Shown one piece after another: positions 1 through 7,137 of a stretch of 21,265 nt of DNA. The position numbers were made by a program, and so were the translations under genes. A model generated the notes under the pieces. It was not told where the DNA came from, ran no database searches, and saw only the letters and a list, made by a program, of their open reading frames with translations. How positions within the stretch are numbered: the stretch's first letter is position 1; every line of letters starts with the position of its first letter. The DNA comes from an uncultured Eubacteriales bacterium. Lineage in GTDB: Bacteria > Bacillota > Clostridia > Oscillospirales > Butyricicoccaceae. The stretch covers positions 1 through 21,265 of the forward strand of contig CAKTWY010000019.1 in assembly GCA_934630445.1 (NCBI GenBank). Reading direction: 5' to 3'.

Positions 1-2
1 TT

Positions 3-785
3 CGCACACTGATCGGCGCAGTGCTTCTGTTCATTGTTTTCAGGCTCACGGGGGGAAAAGCGGGCTTTCTGCAGGAGAGACGGCAGCTGATATATCTGAT
101 GATATCCGGCGGGGCGATGGGGGCAAGCTGGATGTTCCTATATGAAGCTTATCAGGAAATTGGCGTGGGTATGGCTTCACTCATCTATTATTGCGGACCG
201 GTTTTGGTCATGGCGCTGTCTCCGCTTTTATTTCATGAGCGGCTGACATGGGCAAAGGCAGCAGGCTTTCTCACGGTTCTCGCCGGTATTTTCTTTGTCA
301 ATTCCGAGGCGCTTGAACAGGGAAAAACGGCTTGGGGCCTGTTTTGCGCAGTGATGTCAGCGGTGATGTATGCTGTTATGGTAATAGCAAATAAACGCAC
401 ACAGCGCATAACAGGCCTTGAAAATACCATGGCGCAGCTGCTGTTTGCCTTTCTGACGGTGGCGGCTTTTGTCTGCGTCAAGCAGGGGCTTGTCATTGTC
501 GTTGCGGCAAAAAATTGGCCTGCAATCGCGCTGCTGGGCATTGTCAACACGGGGATGGGCTGCTATTTGTATTTTTCATCTATCGGCAGACTGCCGGTGC
601 AGACAGTAGCGATCTGCGGTTATCTGGAGCCGCTGTCGGCTGTTGTGTTTTCTGCTTTGCTGCTGCAGGAGCGGATGGCTCCGGCACAGGTTCTCGGTGC
701 GCTTCTCATTCTGGGTGGGGCATTGTTTGGCGAATGCGCGGATTTTTTCCTGCGCAGGCGTGGCGGCGTCCGGACCGGAGGCTGA
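3..785 (+). CDS. EamA/DMT-family transporter, 5'-truncated
   Basis: This is the C-terminal part of a drug/metabolite-transporter superfamily permease in the cytoplasmic membrane; the substrate cannot be told from sequence. The reading frame is open from base 3 and the first residues (RTLIGAVLLFIVFRL) look like an internal EamA helix, so the GTG at 21 is probably not the start and the gene begins outside the window. Hydrophobic helices alternate with short loops, and two EamA repeats are visible: the end of the first around 'SLIYYCGPVLVMALSPLLFHERLT' region and the second ending in the typical 'LEPLSAVVFSALLLQER' pattern. The end carries an Arg-rich cytoplasmic tail. There is no clear intrinsic terminator before the next gene 78 bases downstream. 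The family is clear; the function is not. Confidence 0.85.
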   Translation, partial: RTLIGAVLLFIVFRLTGGKAGFLQERRQLIYLMISGGAMGASWMFLYEAYQEIGVGMASLIYYCGPVLVMALSPLLFHERLTWAKAAGFLTVLAGIFFVNSEALEQGKTAWGLFCAVMSAVMYAVMVIANKRTQRITGLENTMAQLLFAFLTVAAFVCVKQGLVIVVAAKNWPAIALLGIVNTGMGCYLYFSSIGRLPVQTVAICGYLEPLSAVVFSALLLQERMAPAQVLGALLILGGALFGECADFFLRRRGGVRTGG

Positions 786-802
786 TTTTTGCTTGCTGCG
801 GC

Positions 803-839
803 GATACAGGCACGCATCGCATCCTTTCACCATATGATG
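803..839 (+). promoter_or_regulatory. Candidate sporulation (sigma-K/sigma-E type) promoter for the SleL-like gene
   Basis: A sigma-K-like layout is visible: CACG at 811-814, a 16-base spacer, and CATATGATG at 831-839 (consensus mACm, 16-17 bases, CATAnnnTA; the last base differs). A second, sigma-E-like -10 (GATACAGG, 803-810) lies just upstream, with TGATTTT 13 bases before it. Either would suit a spore enzyme; B. subtilis yaaH is known to be sigma-E dependent. Both matches are by eye on short motifs. Confidence 0.4.
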
Positions 840-849
840 GCGTGAAAGG
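823..849 (+). promoter_or_regulatory. Inverted repeat overlapping the ribosome binding site of the SleL-like gene
   Basis: CCTTTCAC (823-830) is the exact complement of GTGAAAGG (842-849) with an 11-base loop. The right arm contains the first bases of the Shine-Dalgarno sequence AAAGGAGAG (845-853). In a transcript starting upstream of 823 the hairpin would hide the ribosome binding site; in one starting from the putative sigma-K site (about 845) it would be absent. It has no T-tract, so it is not a terminator. Confidence 0.5.
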
Positions 850-863
850 AGAGATTGTTTGCT

Positions 864-2144
864 ATGATCATACATGTTGTTTCAAGCGGAGATAGCATTT
901 ATTCCATTGCCCAGCGGTATAACGTCACACCGGAAAGCATCATTCAGGCCAATGAACTCAGAGACCCCTCGCGCCTTGCGGTCGGGCAGGCGCTTGTTAT
1001 CCTGATGCCGGATGAAATTTATACCGTACAACCGGGCGACACGCTCGTTTCCATCGCGCGCCGCTACGGCGTCACGGTCGAGGCGCTTTTGCGCAGCAAT
1101 CCATGGCTGTCCGACAATCCGATCTTGGAGGCGGGGCAGCAGATCAATATCAGCTACGGTACGCCGCCGCTCGGTGAAATCGACATCAATGGCTACGCAT
1201 ACCCTTATATCGCCCCCGAGGTTTTGCGAAAGACACTGCCGTTTCTCACATTCATCACGCTTTTTACATACGGCTTTCAGCCAGACGGCACGCTCATTCC
1301 TCTGGAGGGGGATGAAGCGGTGATCAATACCGCCCGCGGATATGGAACGGCGCCCCTGATGCTTATCTCCACACTGGGGGAGGACGGCAAATTTTCAAAC
1401 GCGCTCGCGCATGCGGTGCTCAACGATATGGATGCGCAGAATCGGCTGATCACAGAAATTCTTGTCACCCTGCAGGAAAAAAATTATGCTGGACTCGATG
1501 TGGATTTTGAATATGTTCTGCCGCAGGACCGGGAAGCATATGTGGATTTTATTAGAAACCTCAGAAGCCGCCTGGCACCGGAAGGATATACAGTCTTTGT
1601 AGCGCTCGCGCCCAAAACGTCCGACACTCAGCCGGGCCTGCTGTACGAGGCGCACGATTACCGCGCTTTGGGAGAAGCGGCGGACGCGGTGCTCCTCATG
1701 ACCTACGAGTGGGGGTATGCGTTTGGGCCGCCCATGGCGGTCGCTCCGCTTAACAAAGTGCGCGAGGTGCTCGACTATGCAGTGACGCGTATTCCGCGGG
1801 AAAAGATATTCATGGGCATGCCGAACTACGGCTATAACTGGACGCTGCCCTTTACACAGGGGTCGCAGGCACAGTCTCTGTCAAATGTCGCGGCAGTAGA
1901 ACTTGCGATCGCGCAGAATGCGGCGATCGAATTTGATGAGACGGCGCAGTCGCCGTTTTTCACCTATTATGACAGCGAGCGCAGACAACATATCGTTTGG
2001 TTTGAGGACGCGCGAAGCGTTATGGCCAAGGCGCGCCTGGCTGATGAATATGGACTGCGCGGCGTGAGCATCTGGAATATCATGCGTTATTTTCCGCAGA
2101 ACTGGCTCGTGCTGAACGCACTGTTCTCCATTCGGAAACTGTAA
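864..2144 (+). CDS. SleL/YaaH-like spore cortex-lytic N-acetylglucosaminidase (2x LysM + GH18)
   Basis: This is a probable spore peptidoglycan hydrolase of the SleL/YaaH type, which cleaves cortex fragments during germination. The 426-residue product from ATG 864 has LysM repeats at about residues 3-47 and 53-96, both with the (V)xxGDxxxxIAxRY signature, followed by a GH18 domain from about 105 to 420. The catalytic motif GLDVDFE is at residues 210-216, with Glu216 as the expected proton donor. A conserved WNIMRYF element is near the C-terminus. There is no Sec signal peptide, as is usual for YaaH-type proteins that coat the forming spore from the mother cell. I chose ATG 864 because the LysM begins at once and AAAGGAGAG (845-853) is well placed; TTG 855 would sit too close to the site. 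The gene is flanked by a sporulation-type promoter and a GC-rich terminator. Confidence 0.88.
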   Translation: MIIHVVSSGDSIYSIAQRYNVTPESIIQANELRDPSRLAVGQALVILMPDEIYTVQPGDTLVSIARRYGVTVEALLRSNPWLSDNPILEAGQQINISYGTPPLGEIDINGYAYPYIAPEVLRKTLPFLTFITLFTYGFQPDGTLIPLEGDEAVINTARGYGTAPLMLISTLGEDGKFSNALAHAVLNDMDAQNRLITEILVTLQEKNYAGLDVDFEYVLPQDREAYVDFIRNLRSRLAPEGYTVFVALAPKTSDTQPGLLYEAHDYRALGEAADAVLLMTYEWGYAFGPPMAVAPLNKVREVLDYAVTRIPREKIFMGMPNYGYNWTLPFTQGSQAQSLSNVAAVELAIAQNAAIEFDETAQSPFFTYYDSERRQHIVWFEDARSVMAKARLADEYGLRGVSIWNIMRYFPQNWLVLNALFSIRKL

Positions 2145-2183
2145 AAGAGCGGCGAAGCGCGCTGCGTAAAAATTCAGACTGCC

Positions 2184-2229
2184 GCGGCCGCGGGGACCAG
2201 TTCCCTGCGGCCGCCTGCGTGTCTTTTAA
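2184..2229 (+). terminator. Intrinsic terminator after the SleL-like gene
   Basis: The arms GCGGCCGC (2184-2191) and GCGGCCGC (2207-2214) pair, extended by GGGA/TCCC inside. A short T-rich segment (TCTTTT, 2222-2227) begins seven bases after the stem. The stem is strong but the T-tract is modest. Confidence 0.6.
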
Positions 2230-2264
2230 GATAAAGAAACGGCGGGGCGTGAAAAGCCCCGCCG
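2226..2264 (-). terminator. Intrinsic terminator for the Cys-rich gene (- strand)
   Basis: CGGCGGGGC (2240-2248) and GCCCCGCCG (2256-2264) form a perfect 9-bp stem. Read on the - strand it is followed by GTTTCTTTATCTT-like T-rich sequence, while the + strand side lacks a T-tract. It therefore fits the end of the leftward transcript of the 2337-2576 gene. Confidence 0.65.
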
Positions 2265-2302
2265 GAAGCGAACACAAAGGCTGCAATCCCGTGTGCTAAG
2301 TA

Positions 2303-2323
2303 CGCCGTCCGGTAAGGACGGCG
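2303..2323. repeat. Perfect 8-bp inverted repeat between convergent genes
   Basis: CGCCGTCC (2303-2310) and GGACGGCG (2316-2323) form a hairpin with a 5-base loop just downstream of the Cys-rich gene's stop codon. The seven A residues at 2324-2330 place a T-run before, not after, the stem on the - strand, so it is not a canonical terminator in either direction. It could protect the 3' end of the leftward mRNA; that is inference. Confidence 0.5.
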
Positions 2324-2336
2324 AAAAAAATGTGCC

Positions 2337-2576
2337 TCAGCGGCAGCAGCCGGAACGGCCGCGCGTATTGCGCGTCTGAGATCCACAGCCGCAGGAATTG
2401 GAAGTAGAATTGCCCGAGCCGGAATTGTTCATTACAATGCCGCCGGTCTGCGCAATACGATACGTGACCGTAACGGGAACAAAACCCGCAACAGTACCGC
2501 CGCCTACGACGCCGGTGCCGTTTACGGATACGCGGTCGAAGTCACGCGAACAATTAGAACAACGATTGCAGCACAT
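2337..2576 (-). CDS. Small Cys/Gly/Ser-rich protein, possibly spore-associated
   Basis: I do not recognise a named family. The 79-residue product has a Cys cluster at its N-terminus (MCCNRCSNCSRDF), a central hydrophobic, Gly- and Val-rich segment (VPVTVTYRIAQTGGIV), and a Ser/Asn/Gly-rich tail ending in CGCG and CCR. In all it has eight or more cysteines, no signal peptide and no convincing membrane helix. The gene is supported by an excellent GGAGG site 9 bases before the ATG (RNA reads tatGGAGGctaacttttATG), by a sigma-K-like promoter at 2619-2647 and by a terminator on the same strand. It converges on the SleL-like spore enzyme, whose promoter has the same layout. A cross-linked coat or crust component is a reasonable inference, not shown by homology. 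It differs from the usual antisense shadow because nothing is encoded opposite it. Confidence 0.72.
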   Translation of the reverse strand: MCCNRCSNCSRDFDRVSVNGTGVVGGGTVAGFVPVTVTYRIAQTGGIVMNNSGSGNSTSNSCGCGSQTRNTRGRSGCCR

Positions 2577-2618
2577 AAAAGTTAGCCTCCATATCTACGG
2601 GGGGAAGACCCGTGTTAA

Positions 2619-2647
2619 TACAATATGCCGTACCGCGCGCAAACGTG
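2619..2647 (-). promoter_or_regulatory. Candidate sigma-K promoter of the Cys-rich gene
   Basis: On the - strand CACG (2647-2644) is followed by a 16-base spacer and CATATTGTA (2627-2619), which fits the sigma-K -10 consensus CATAnnnTA exactly. The expected start would leave a leader of about 35-40 bases containing the GGAGG site. The same cACg-16-CATA layout occurs at 811-839. Confidence 0.5.
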
Positions 2648-2707
2648 AAGATGCCGCCGCGACAGAGGATGGCAGACTGCATGCGGCAGCAATTTTTTTC
2701 AGCTATA

Positions 2708-2736
2708 TTGTAGAAGTACGCAAACTTTGCTATAAT
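2708..2736 (+). promoter_or_regulatory. Sigma-A promoter for the recJ-relA operon
   Basis: TTGTAG (2708-2713), a 17-base spacer and a perfect TATAAT (2731-2736) preceded by TGC (extended -10) make this the best vegetative promoter in the window. Transcription would start near 2743, directly in front of the hairpin series that leads into recJ. Confidence 0.75.
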
Positions 2737-2741
2737 TGATA

Positions 2742-2853
2742 CAATAAAAAATAGCCGCAGGCTATTTTTTATATGCATGTGCGTCGGTTGCCCGTAAGGG
2801 CGAGACGCACGCGAATGGAATCGGAATTTTTTATTGCGGAGCAATAAAAAATT
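2742..2853 (+). promoter_or_regulatory. Structured leader of recJ: three consecutive hairpins with an alternative long-range pairing
   Basis: Hairpin 1 is a perfect 11-bp stem (2746-2756 with 2760-2770) ending in six Ts, which looks like an intrinsic terminator. Hairpin 2 pairs GTGCGTC (2779-2785) with GACGCAC (2804-2810), with GCCC/GGGC inside (2790-2793, 2798-2801). Hairpin 3 is a perfect 13-bp stem (2825-2837 with 2841-2853) whose loop and right arm contain GGAG. CAATAAAAAAT (2742-2752) is also the complement of ATTTTTTATTG (2826-2836), so an alternative fold would undo hairpins 1 and 3. This may be a riboregulator, or a small MITE-like repeat with terminal inverted repeats; no known riboswitch class is recognised. 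Confidence 0.5.
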
Positions 2854-2866
2854 ATTGGTGAAAAAA

Positions 2867-4960
2867 ATGAAACGTAAAAAGTGGATGATATCAGGCTGCG
2901 ACACAGCCCGTGCCAAAGAGCTGAGCGCACGCCTGGGCCTTACGCATCTGGCTTCCTGCGCACTGTGCGCGCGGGGGATCGATACGCCTGCGGCGGCAGA
3001 AAAATTTATGCAGACAGATCTGTCCGGGCTCCATGACCCGATGCAGCTGCGCGACATGGACAAGGCAGTGGATCTGATCGGCGGCGCTGTGCAGCGCGGC
3101 GAAAAGATCGCGATTTACGGCGACTACGATGTGGATGGCGTAACGGCGACCTGTGTGATGACACGCTATCTTACAAGTGTAGGCGCCGATTGCATTTATT
3201 ACATTCCAAACCGCATGAACGAGGGATACGGCCTGAACGCCGGGGCGATACAGACGCTGTTCGATGCAGGCGTTCGGCTGCTGATAACGGTCGACAGCGG
3301 CATTACGGCGGTGGAAGAAACTGCCTTTGCCCACAGTCTTGGCATGCGCGTGGTTATTACGGATCATCACGAGTGTAAAGAAGAACTGCCCGGGGCGGAT
3401 GCCGTCTTAAATCCCAGGCGTACCGAAAGCGGCTATCCGTTTCGCGAACTGGCGGGCGTCGGGGTCGCGTTTAAGCTTGTCTGCGCGCTTGCGGGCCCCA
3501 ACCGGCTGCAGGAGATGATCGAGCAGTATCTTGCCCTGGTGGCGGTGGGCACAGTGGCGGATGTGATGCCGCTGTGCGACGAGAACCGTGTGATCGTGGC
3601 AAACGGTTTGGCCTGTCTGGAGCGTACGGATAATCCGGGCCTTCGCGCGCTGATGGAATGCACGGGTATGCGCGGCAAAACGCTCACCTCCAACGCCATC
3701 AGCTTTATTCTGGCGCCGCGCATCAACGCGGCCGGCCGGATCGGCTGTGCGTTGACGGCGGCACGCCTGTTTCTGACGGATGACACTGCGCAGGCGCAGG
3801 CGCTTGCCGAGCAGCTTTGCGAGCAGAACAGGGAGCGGCAGGCGGCGGAAAACAGCATTCTGGAAGAGGTGCTGGAACAGCTTTCGCAGCAATATGACGC
3901 CGTGCGCGACCGTGTCATCGTGCTTTGGGGCGAGGACTGGCACAACGGCGTTGTGGGCATCGTTTCCTCACGCATCACGGACCGCTACGGCGTTCCGGCA
4001 ATCCTGATTTCTCTGGAAGGCGACATGGGAAAAGGTTCCGGCAGGAGCGTGAAAGGTTTTAACCTGTTCGGCGCGCTGGAGGATGCGGCGCCGCTGCTGC
4101 TGAAATACGGCGGGCACGAGCTGGCGGTAGGCCTGTCGATCGAGCGCCAACAGCTTGAAGCGTTCCGTTCGCGCATCAATGCCTATGCTGCGGAGCACTA
4201 TTCCGCCGAAGATGCCGAGCCGAGCATCACCATCGACTGTGAGGTGTCCGCGGCGGAACTGACGCTCGCAAATGTGGATGGCCTTAAGGCGATCGAGCCG
4301 TTCGGCATGGGCAATCCGCAGCCTGTGTTCTGCATCTACGGCGCGCGTGTGGAGGAAATTACGCCGCTTGCGCAGGATAAGCACCTCAAACTTCGTCTCA
4401 CGAAGGATGGAACGGATTTTTACGCGCTCTGCTTCGGTATGAGCACGGTGCTTGCCTGCTTTGCAGAGGGCGACTTCATTGACGTGGCGTTCTCGCCGGA
4501 GATCAACGTTTTCCGCAACACAAGATCGGTTCAGCTGGTCGTCCGCGACCTGCGCAGGAGCGCCAGCGAGGATGAAAAGGACGCGCGGTATTTTGCGCTC
4601 TACCAAAATTTCCGGGCGGGAGAACGCGTGAGCGCCGCAGATGCCGCGCTGCTCCATCCGACGCGCGATGATTTGGTGGCGGTGTTCCGTTTTGTGCGGA
4701 AAAACGCAGAAAAACGCGTACTCAACGCGGAATGCGGAACGCTTTGCAGGCGGATCAATCGCGAGATCAGAAACAAGCTGAATCCTGCGCGGCTGCTGAT
4801 TTGTCTCGACATTTTCAGCGAGTTCGGGCTTTTTGCCTTCCGGAAGGAGGAGGACATGCTTCATGTGGAGGTGCTTCCTTTCGAAGGCAAGGCGGATATC
4901 AACGGTTCAAGGATACTTCGGCGTATCAATGATATAAGAGGGTCTCAAGATGGACAATAA
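2867..4960 (+). CDS. recJ: Single-stranded-DNA-specific exonuclease RecJ
   Basis: RecJ is a 5'-3' exonuclease on single-stranded DNA that acts in recombination, mismatch and base-excision repair. The 697-residue product has the DHH phosphoesterase signatures in order: GDYDVDG (residues 85-91), DSGI (143-146) and DHHE (166-169). The DHHA1 part follows, with APRINAAGRIG and GGHELAVGLS, and then an OB-like region and a C-terminal extension. The metal-binding Asp/His residues are intact. The start is uncertain: ATG 2867 is preceded only by a weak GGTG, and TTG 2834, TTG 2855 and GTG 2858 are in frame, but 2834 lies inside hairpin 3. The stop overlaps the relA start by 11 bases. In many Firmicutes apt sits between recJ and relA; here it is absent. 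Confidence 0.95.
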   Translation: MKRKKWMISGCDTARAKELSARLGLTHLASCALCARGIDTPAAAEKFMQTDLSGLHDPMQLRDMDKAVDLIGGAVQRGEKIAIYGDYDVDGVTATCVMTRYLTSVGADCIYYIPNRMNEGYGLNAGAIQTLFDAGVRLLITVDSGITAVEETAFAHSLGMRVVITDHHECKEELPGADAVLNPRRTESGYPFRELAGVGVAFKLVCALAGPNRLQEMIEQYLALVAVGTVADVMPLCDENRVIVANGLACLERTDNPGLRALMECTGMRGKTLTSNAISFILAPRINAAGRIGCALTAARLFLTDDTAQAQALAEQLCEQNRERQAAENSILEEVLEQLSQQYDAVRDRVIVLWGEDWHNGVVGIVSSRITDRYGVPAILISLEGDMGKGSGRSVKGFNLFGALEDAAPLLLKYGGHELAVGLSIERQQLEAFRSRINAYAAEHYSAEDAEPSITIDCEVSAAELTLANVDGLKAIEPFGMGNPQPVFCIYGARVEEITPLAQDKHLKLRLTKDGTDFYALCFGMSTVLACFAEGDFIDVAFSPEINVFRNTRSVQLVVRDLRRSASEDEKDARYFALYQNFRAGERVSAADAALLHPTRDDLVAVFRFVRKNAEKRVLNAECGTLCRRINREIRNKLNPARLLICLDIFSEFGLFAFRKEEDMLHVEVLPFEGKADINGSRILRRINDIRGSQDGQ

Positions 4961-7109
4961 GTTCAAAGCGCTGGAAAGCAAAATATTGAAGGCGAACCCG
5001 TCCGCAGACGTGAAACGCCTGGAGGACGCCTACGCCTATGCCTTCGCGAAGCACGACGGTCAGCTGAGAAAAGACGGCACGCCGTTTATCAGCCATCCGC
5101 TCAATGTGGCGGAGATTATTCTGGACATGGGCCTGGATGTGGATTCGATCATTGCGGCGATCCTGCATGACTGCGTGGAGGATACCTCCGCGACGTATGA
5201 TGAGATCAAAGCGCGCTTTGGCGCACAGGTAGCGGAATTGGTCGACGGCGTGACAAAACTCGGCAAAATTCCCTATTCGACAAAAGAAGAAGAGCAGATG
5301 GAGAATCTGCGAAAGCTCTTCATGGCGATGGCAAAGGATATCCGTGTCATCCTGATCAAGCTGGCGGACAGACTCCACAACATGCGCACGATCGCTTATC
5401 AGCCCGAGCGCAAGCAGCGGGAGATCTCTCTTGAAACGATGGAGGTATACGCCCCGATCGCACACCGCCTCGGCATGCAGCGCATCAAGTGGGAGCTGGA
5501 GGATTTGTCGCTCCACTGCCTGGACCCGATCGGCTATCAGGAGATCGTCGATGGGCTGCAGCAAAAACACAGCGAGCATGAGGAATTTTTGGAGCATATC
5601 AAAGACCGGATCGGCGAACGCCTGAAAGAGGCCGGCATTGCCGCTCAGATCAGCGGGCGCATCAAGCATATCTACAGCATCTACCGCAAGATGTATGCCC
5701 AGCATAAGACGATGGACGAGATCTATGACATCTGCGCGGTGCGCGTGATCGTTGAATCTGTGACGGACTGTTACAATGTCCTCGGGTTTGTTCACGACCT
5801 TTATAAGCCGATCCCTGGCCGGTTTAAGGACTATATCAGCACGCCCAAGCCGAATATGTACCGCTCGCTTCACACGACGGTCATCGGGCGCGAGGGCATT
5901 CCGTTCGAGGTGCAGATCAGGACCTTTGAGATGCACAACATGGCCGAGTATGGGATTGCCGCGCACTGGAAATACAAGCAGGGCCTCTCCGGCGCGCAGG
6001 GGGAGGAGACCTTTGCGTGGATCCGGCAGCTGCTGGAATCGCAGCAGGATACCGATGCGGAGGACTTTATCAAGACCCTTAAAGTGGATCTTTTTGCCGA
6101 CGAGGTATTCGTTTTTACGCCCAAGGGCGACGTCATCAATCTTCCCGCCGGGGCGACGCCGATCGATTTTGCCTATGCGATCCATTCCGCCGTGGGCAAC
6201 CGCACAACGGGCGCCAAGGTGAACGGAAAGATCGTCCAGCTCGACTACCAGCTCAAAAACGGCGATATCGTCGATATTCTCACTTCCAAGGAGACCTATG
6301 GCCCCAAGCGCGACTGGCTCAAGCTGGCCAAGACGGGCGAGGCGCGCAATAAGATCAAGCAGTGGTTCAAAAAGGAGTGCCGCGAGGAAAATATCATGCG
6401 CGGGCGCGAGGAGCTCGAGCGCGAGCTCAAGGCGAATGAGCTTTACGATATTTTCCATCAGGAAGAGGTCCAAAGCGTCGTGCTGCGCAAGTATTCGTTT
6501 AAAACGCTTGACGAAATGTATGCCGGCATCGGCTACGGCGGCATCACGGTTACGCGCATTTTGAACCGCGTGCGTGACGAGGTCAAGCGCCTTAACCGCA
6601 TGGATAAGCTTCCGGAGAAGCTGCTCTCCCAGCCGAAAAAGCCTGCAAAATCTGTTTCCGGTGTCGTGGTGGAGGGGATCGACAACTGTCTGGTCAAGTT
6701 TGCGCGCTGCTGCACGCCGATCCCGGGCGACGATATCATCGGCTTTGTCACGCGCGGCTATGGCGTGTCGATCCACCGTACGGATTGCGTCAACGCCAAC
6801 CTGAGCGTGCAGAGCGAGCAGGACCGCGCGCGCTGGGTAAAGGTCCGCTGGGACAACCAGCTCAAGGACACGTACAAGACGAATCTTCAAATATCATCCA
6901 AAAGCAGGCTCGGGCTTCTGGCCGATGTGGCTTTGGTGTTTACGAATATGAAAATCAATGTTCACGAACTGTCCGCCCGCGATTTGAACGACGGATACGC
7001 GGTTATTTTTGCCATGGTCGAAGTTTCTGGTATGGCACAGCTCGACAGCATTATTTCAAAGCTGAAAAAGATCAACGGCGTGCTCGATATTATCCGCAGT
7101 ACGAATTAA
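4950..7109 (+). CDS. relA: Bifunctional (p)ppGpp synthetase/hydrolase, RelA/SpoT family
   Basis: This enzyme makes ppGpp/pppGpp from ATP and GDP/GTP and degrades it, setting the stringent response. The 719-residue protein has full Rel architecture. The HD hydrolase domain has ISHP (47-50), HD at 73-74 and LADRLHNM around 138-145. The synthetase domain (about 235-345) carries RFKD at 291-294, the RxKD form typical of bifunctional Rel enzymes rather than the ExDD of synthetase-only RelA. Then come a TGS domain at about 385-445 and a C-terminal ACT domain from about 645. The HD residues are intact, so hydrolase activity is expected. Translation starts inside the 3' end of recJ (11-base overlap) with AGAGGG upstream, suggesting translational coupling. 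Confidence 0.97.
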   Translation: MDNKFKALESKILKANPSADVKRLEDAYAYAFAKHDGQLRKDGTPFISHPLNVAEIILDMGLDVDSIIAAILHDCVEDTSATYDEIKARFGAQVAELVDGVTKLGKIPYSTKEEEQMENLRKLFMAMAKDIRVILIKLADRLHNMRTIAYQPERKQREISLETMEVYAPIAHRLGMQRIKWELEDLSLHCLDPIGYQEIVDGLQQKHSEHEEFLEHIKDRIGERLKEAGIAAQISGRIKHIYSIYRKMYAQHKTMDEIYDICAVRVIVESVTDCYNVLGFVHDLYKPIPGRFKDYISTPKPNMYRSLHTTVIGREGIPFEVQIRTFEMHNMAEYGIAAHWKYKQGLSGAQGEETFAWIRQLLESQQDTDAEDFIKTLKVDLFADEVFVFTPKGDVINLPAGATPIDFAYAIHSAVGNRTTGAKVNGKIVQLDYQLKNGDIVDILTSKETYGPKRDWLKLAKTGEARNKIKQWFKKECREENIMRGREELERELKANELYDIFHQEEVQSVVLRKYSFKTLDEMYAGIGYGGITVTRILNRVRDEVKRLNRMDKLPEKLLSQPKKPAKSVSGVVVEGIDNCLVKFARCCTPIPGDDIIGFVTRGYGVSIHRTDCVNANLSVQSEQDRARWVKVRWDNQLKDTYKTNLQISSKSRLGLLADVALVFTNMKINVHELSARDLNDGYAVIFAMVEVSGMAQLDSIISKLKKINGVLDIIRSTN

Positions 7110-7137
7110 ATCGGCGCCGCAAAGGAGAATTGGAAAA

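Noticed and set aside
515..895. 126-codon + strand frame over the transporter end and the SleL promoter
   Set aside because: Out-of-frame overlap with the transporter; Cys/Arg/Gly-rich with no ribosome site and no homology that I recognise.
2554..3063. 169-codon - strand frame overlapping the recJ start and its leader
   Set aside because: It runs through the promoter, three hairpins and the recJ N-terminus, and overlaps the start of the Cys-rich gene; no ribosome site.
3968..4864. 298-codon - strand frame opposite recJ
   Set aside because: Antisense shadow of the C-terminal half of RecJ with Arg/His-rich composition and no ribosome binding site.
4926..6890. 654-codon open frame on the - strand opposite relA
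   Set aside because: It lies wholly antisense to a clear Rel protein, has no recognisable domain and no ribosome site. Long antisense frames are common opposite GC-rich genes with biased third positions.
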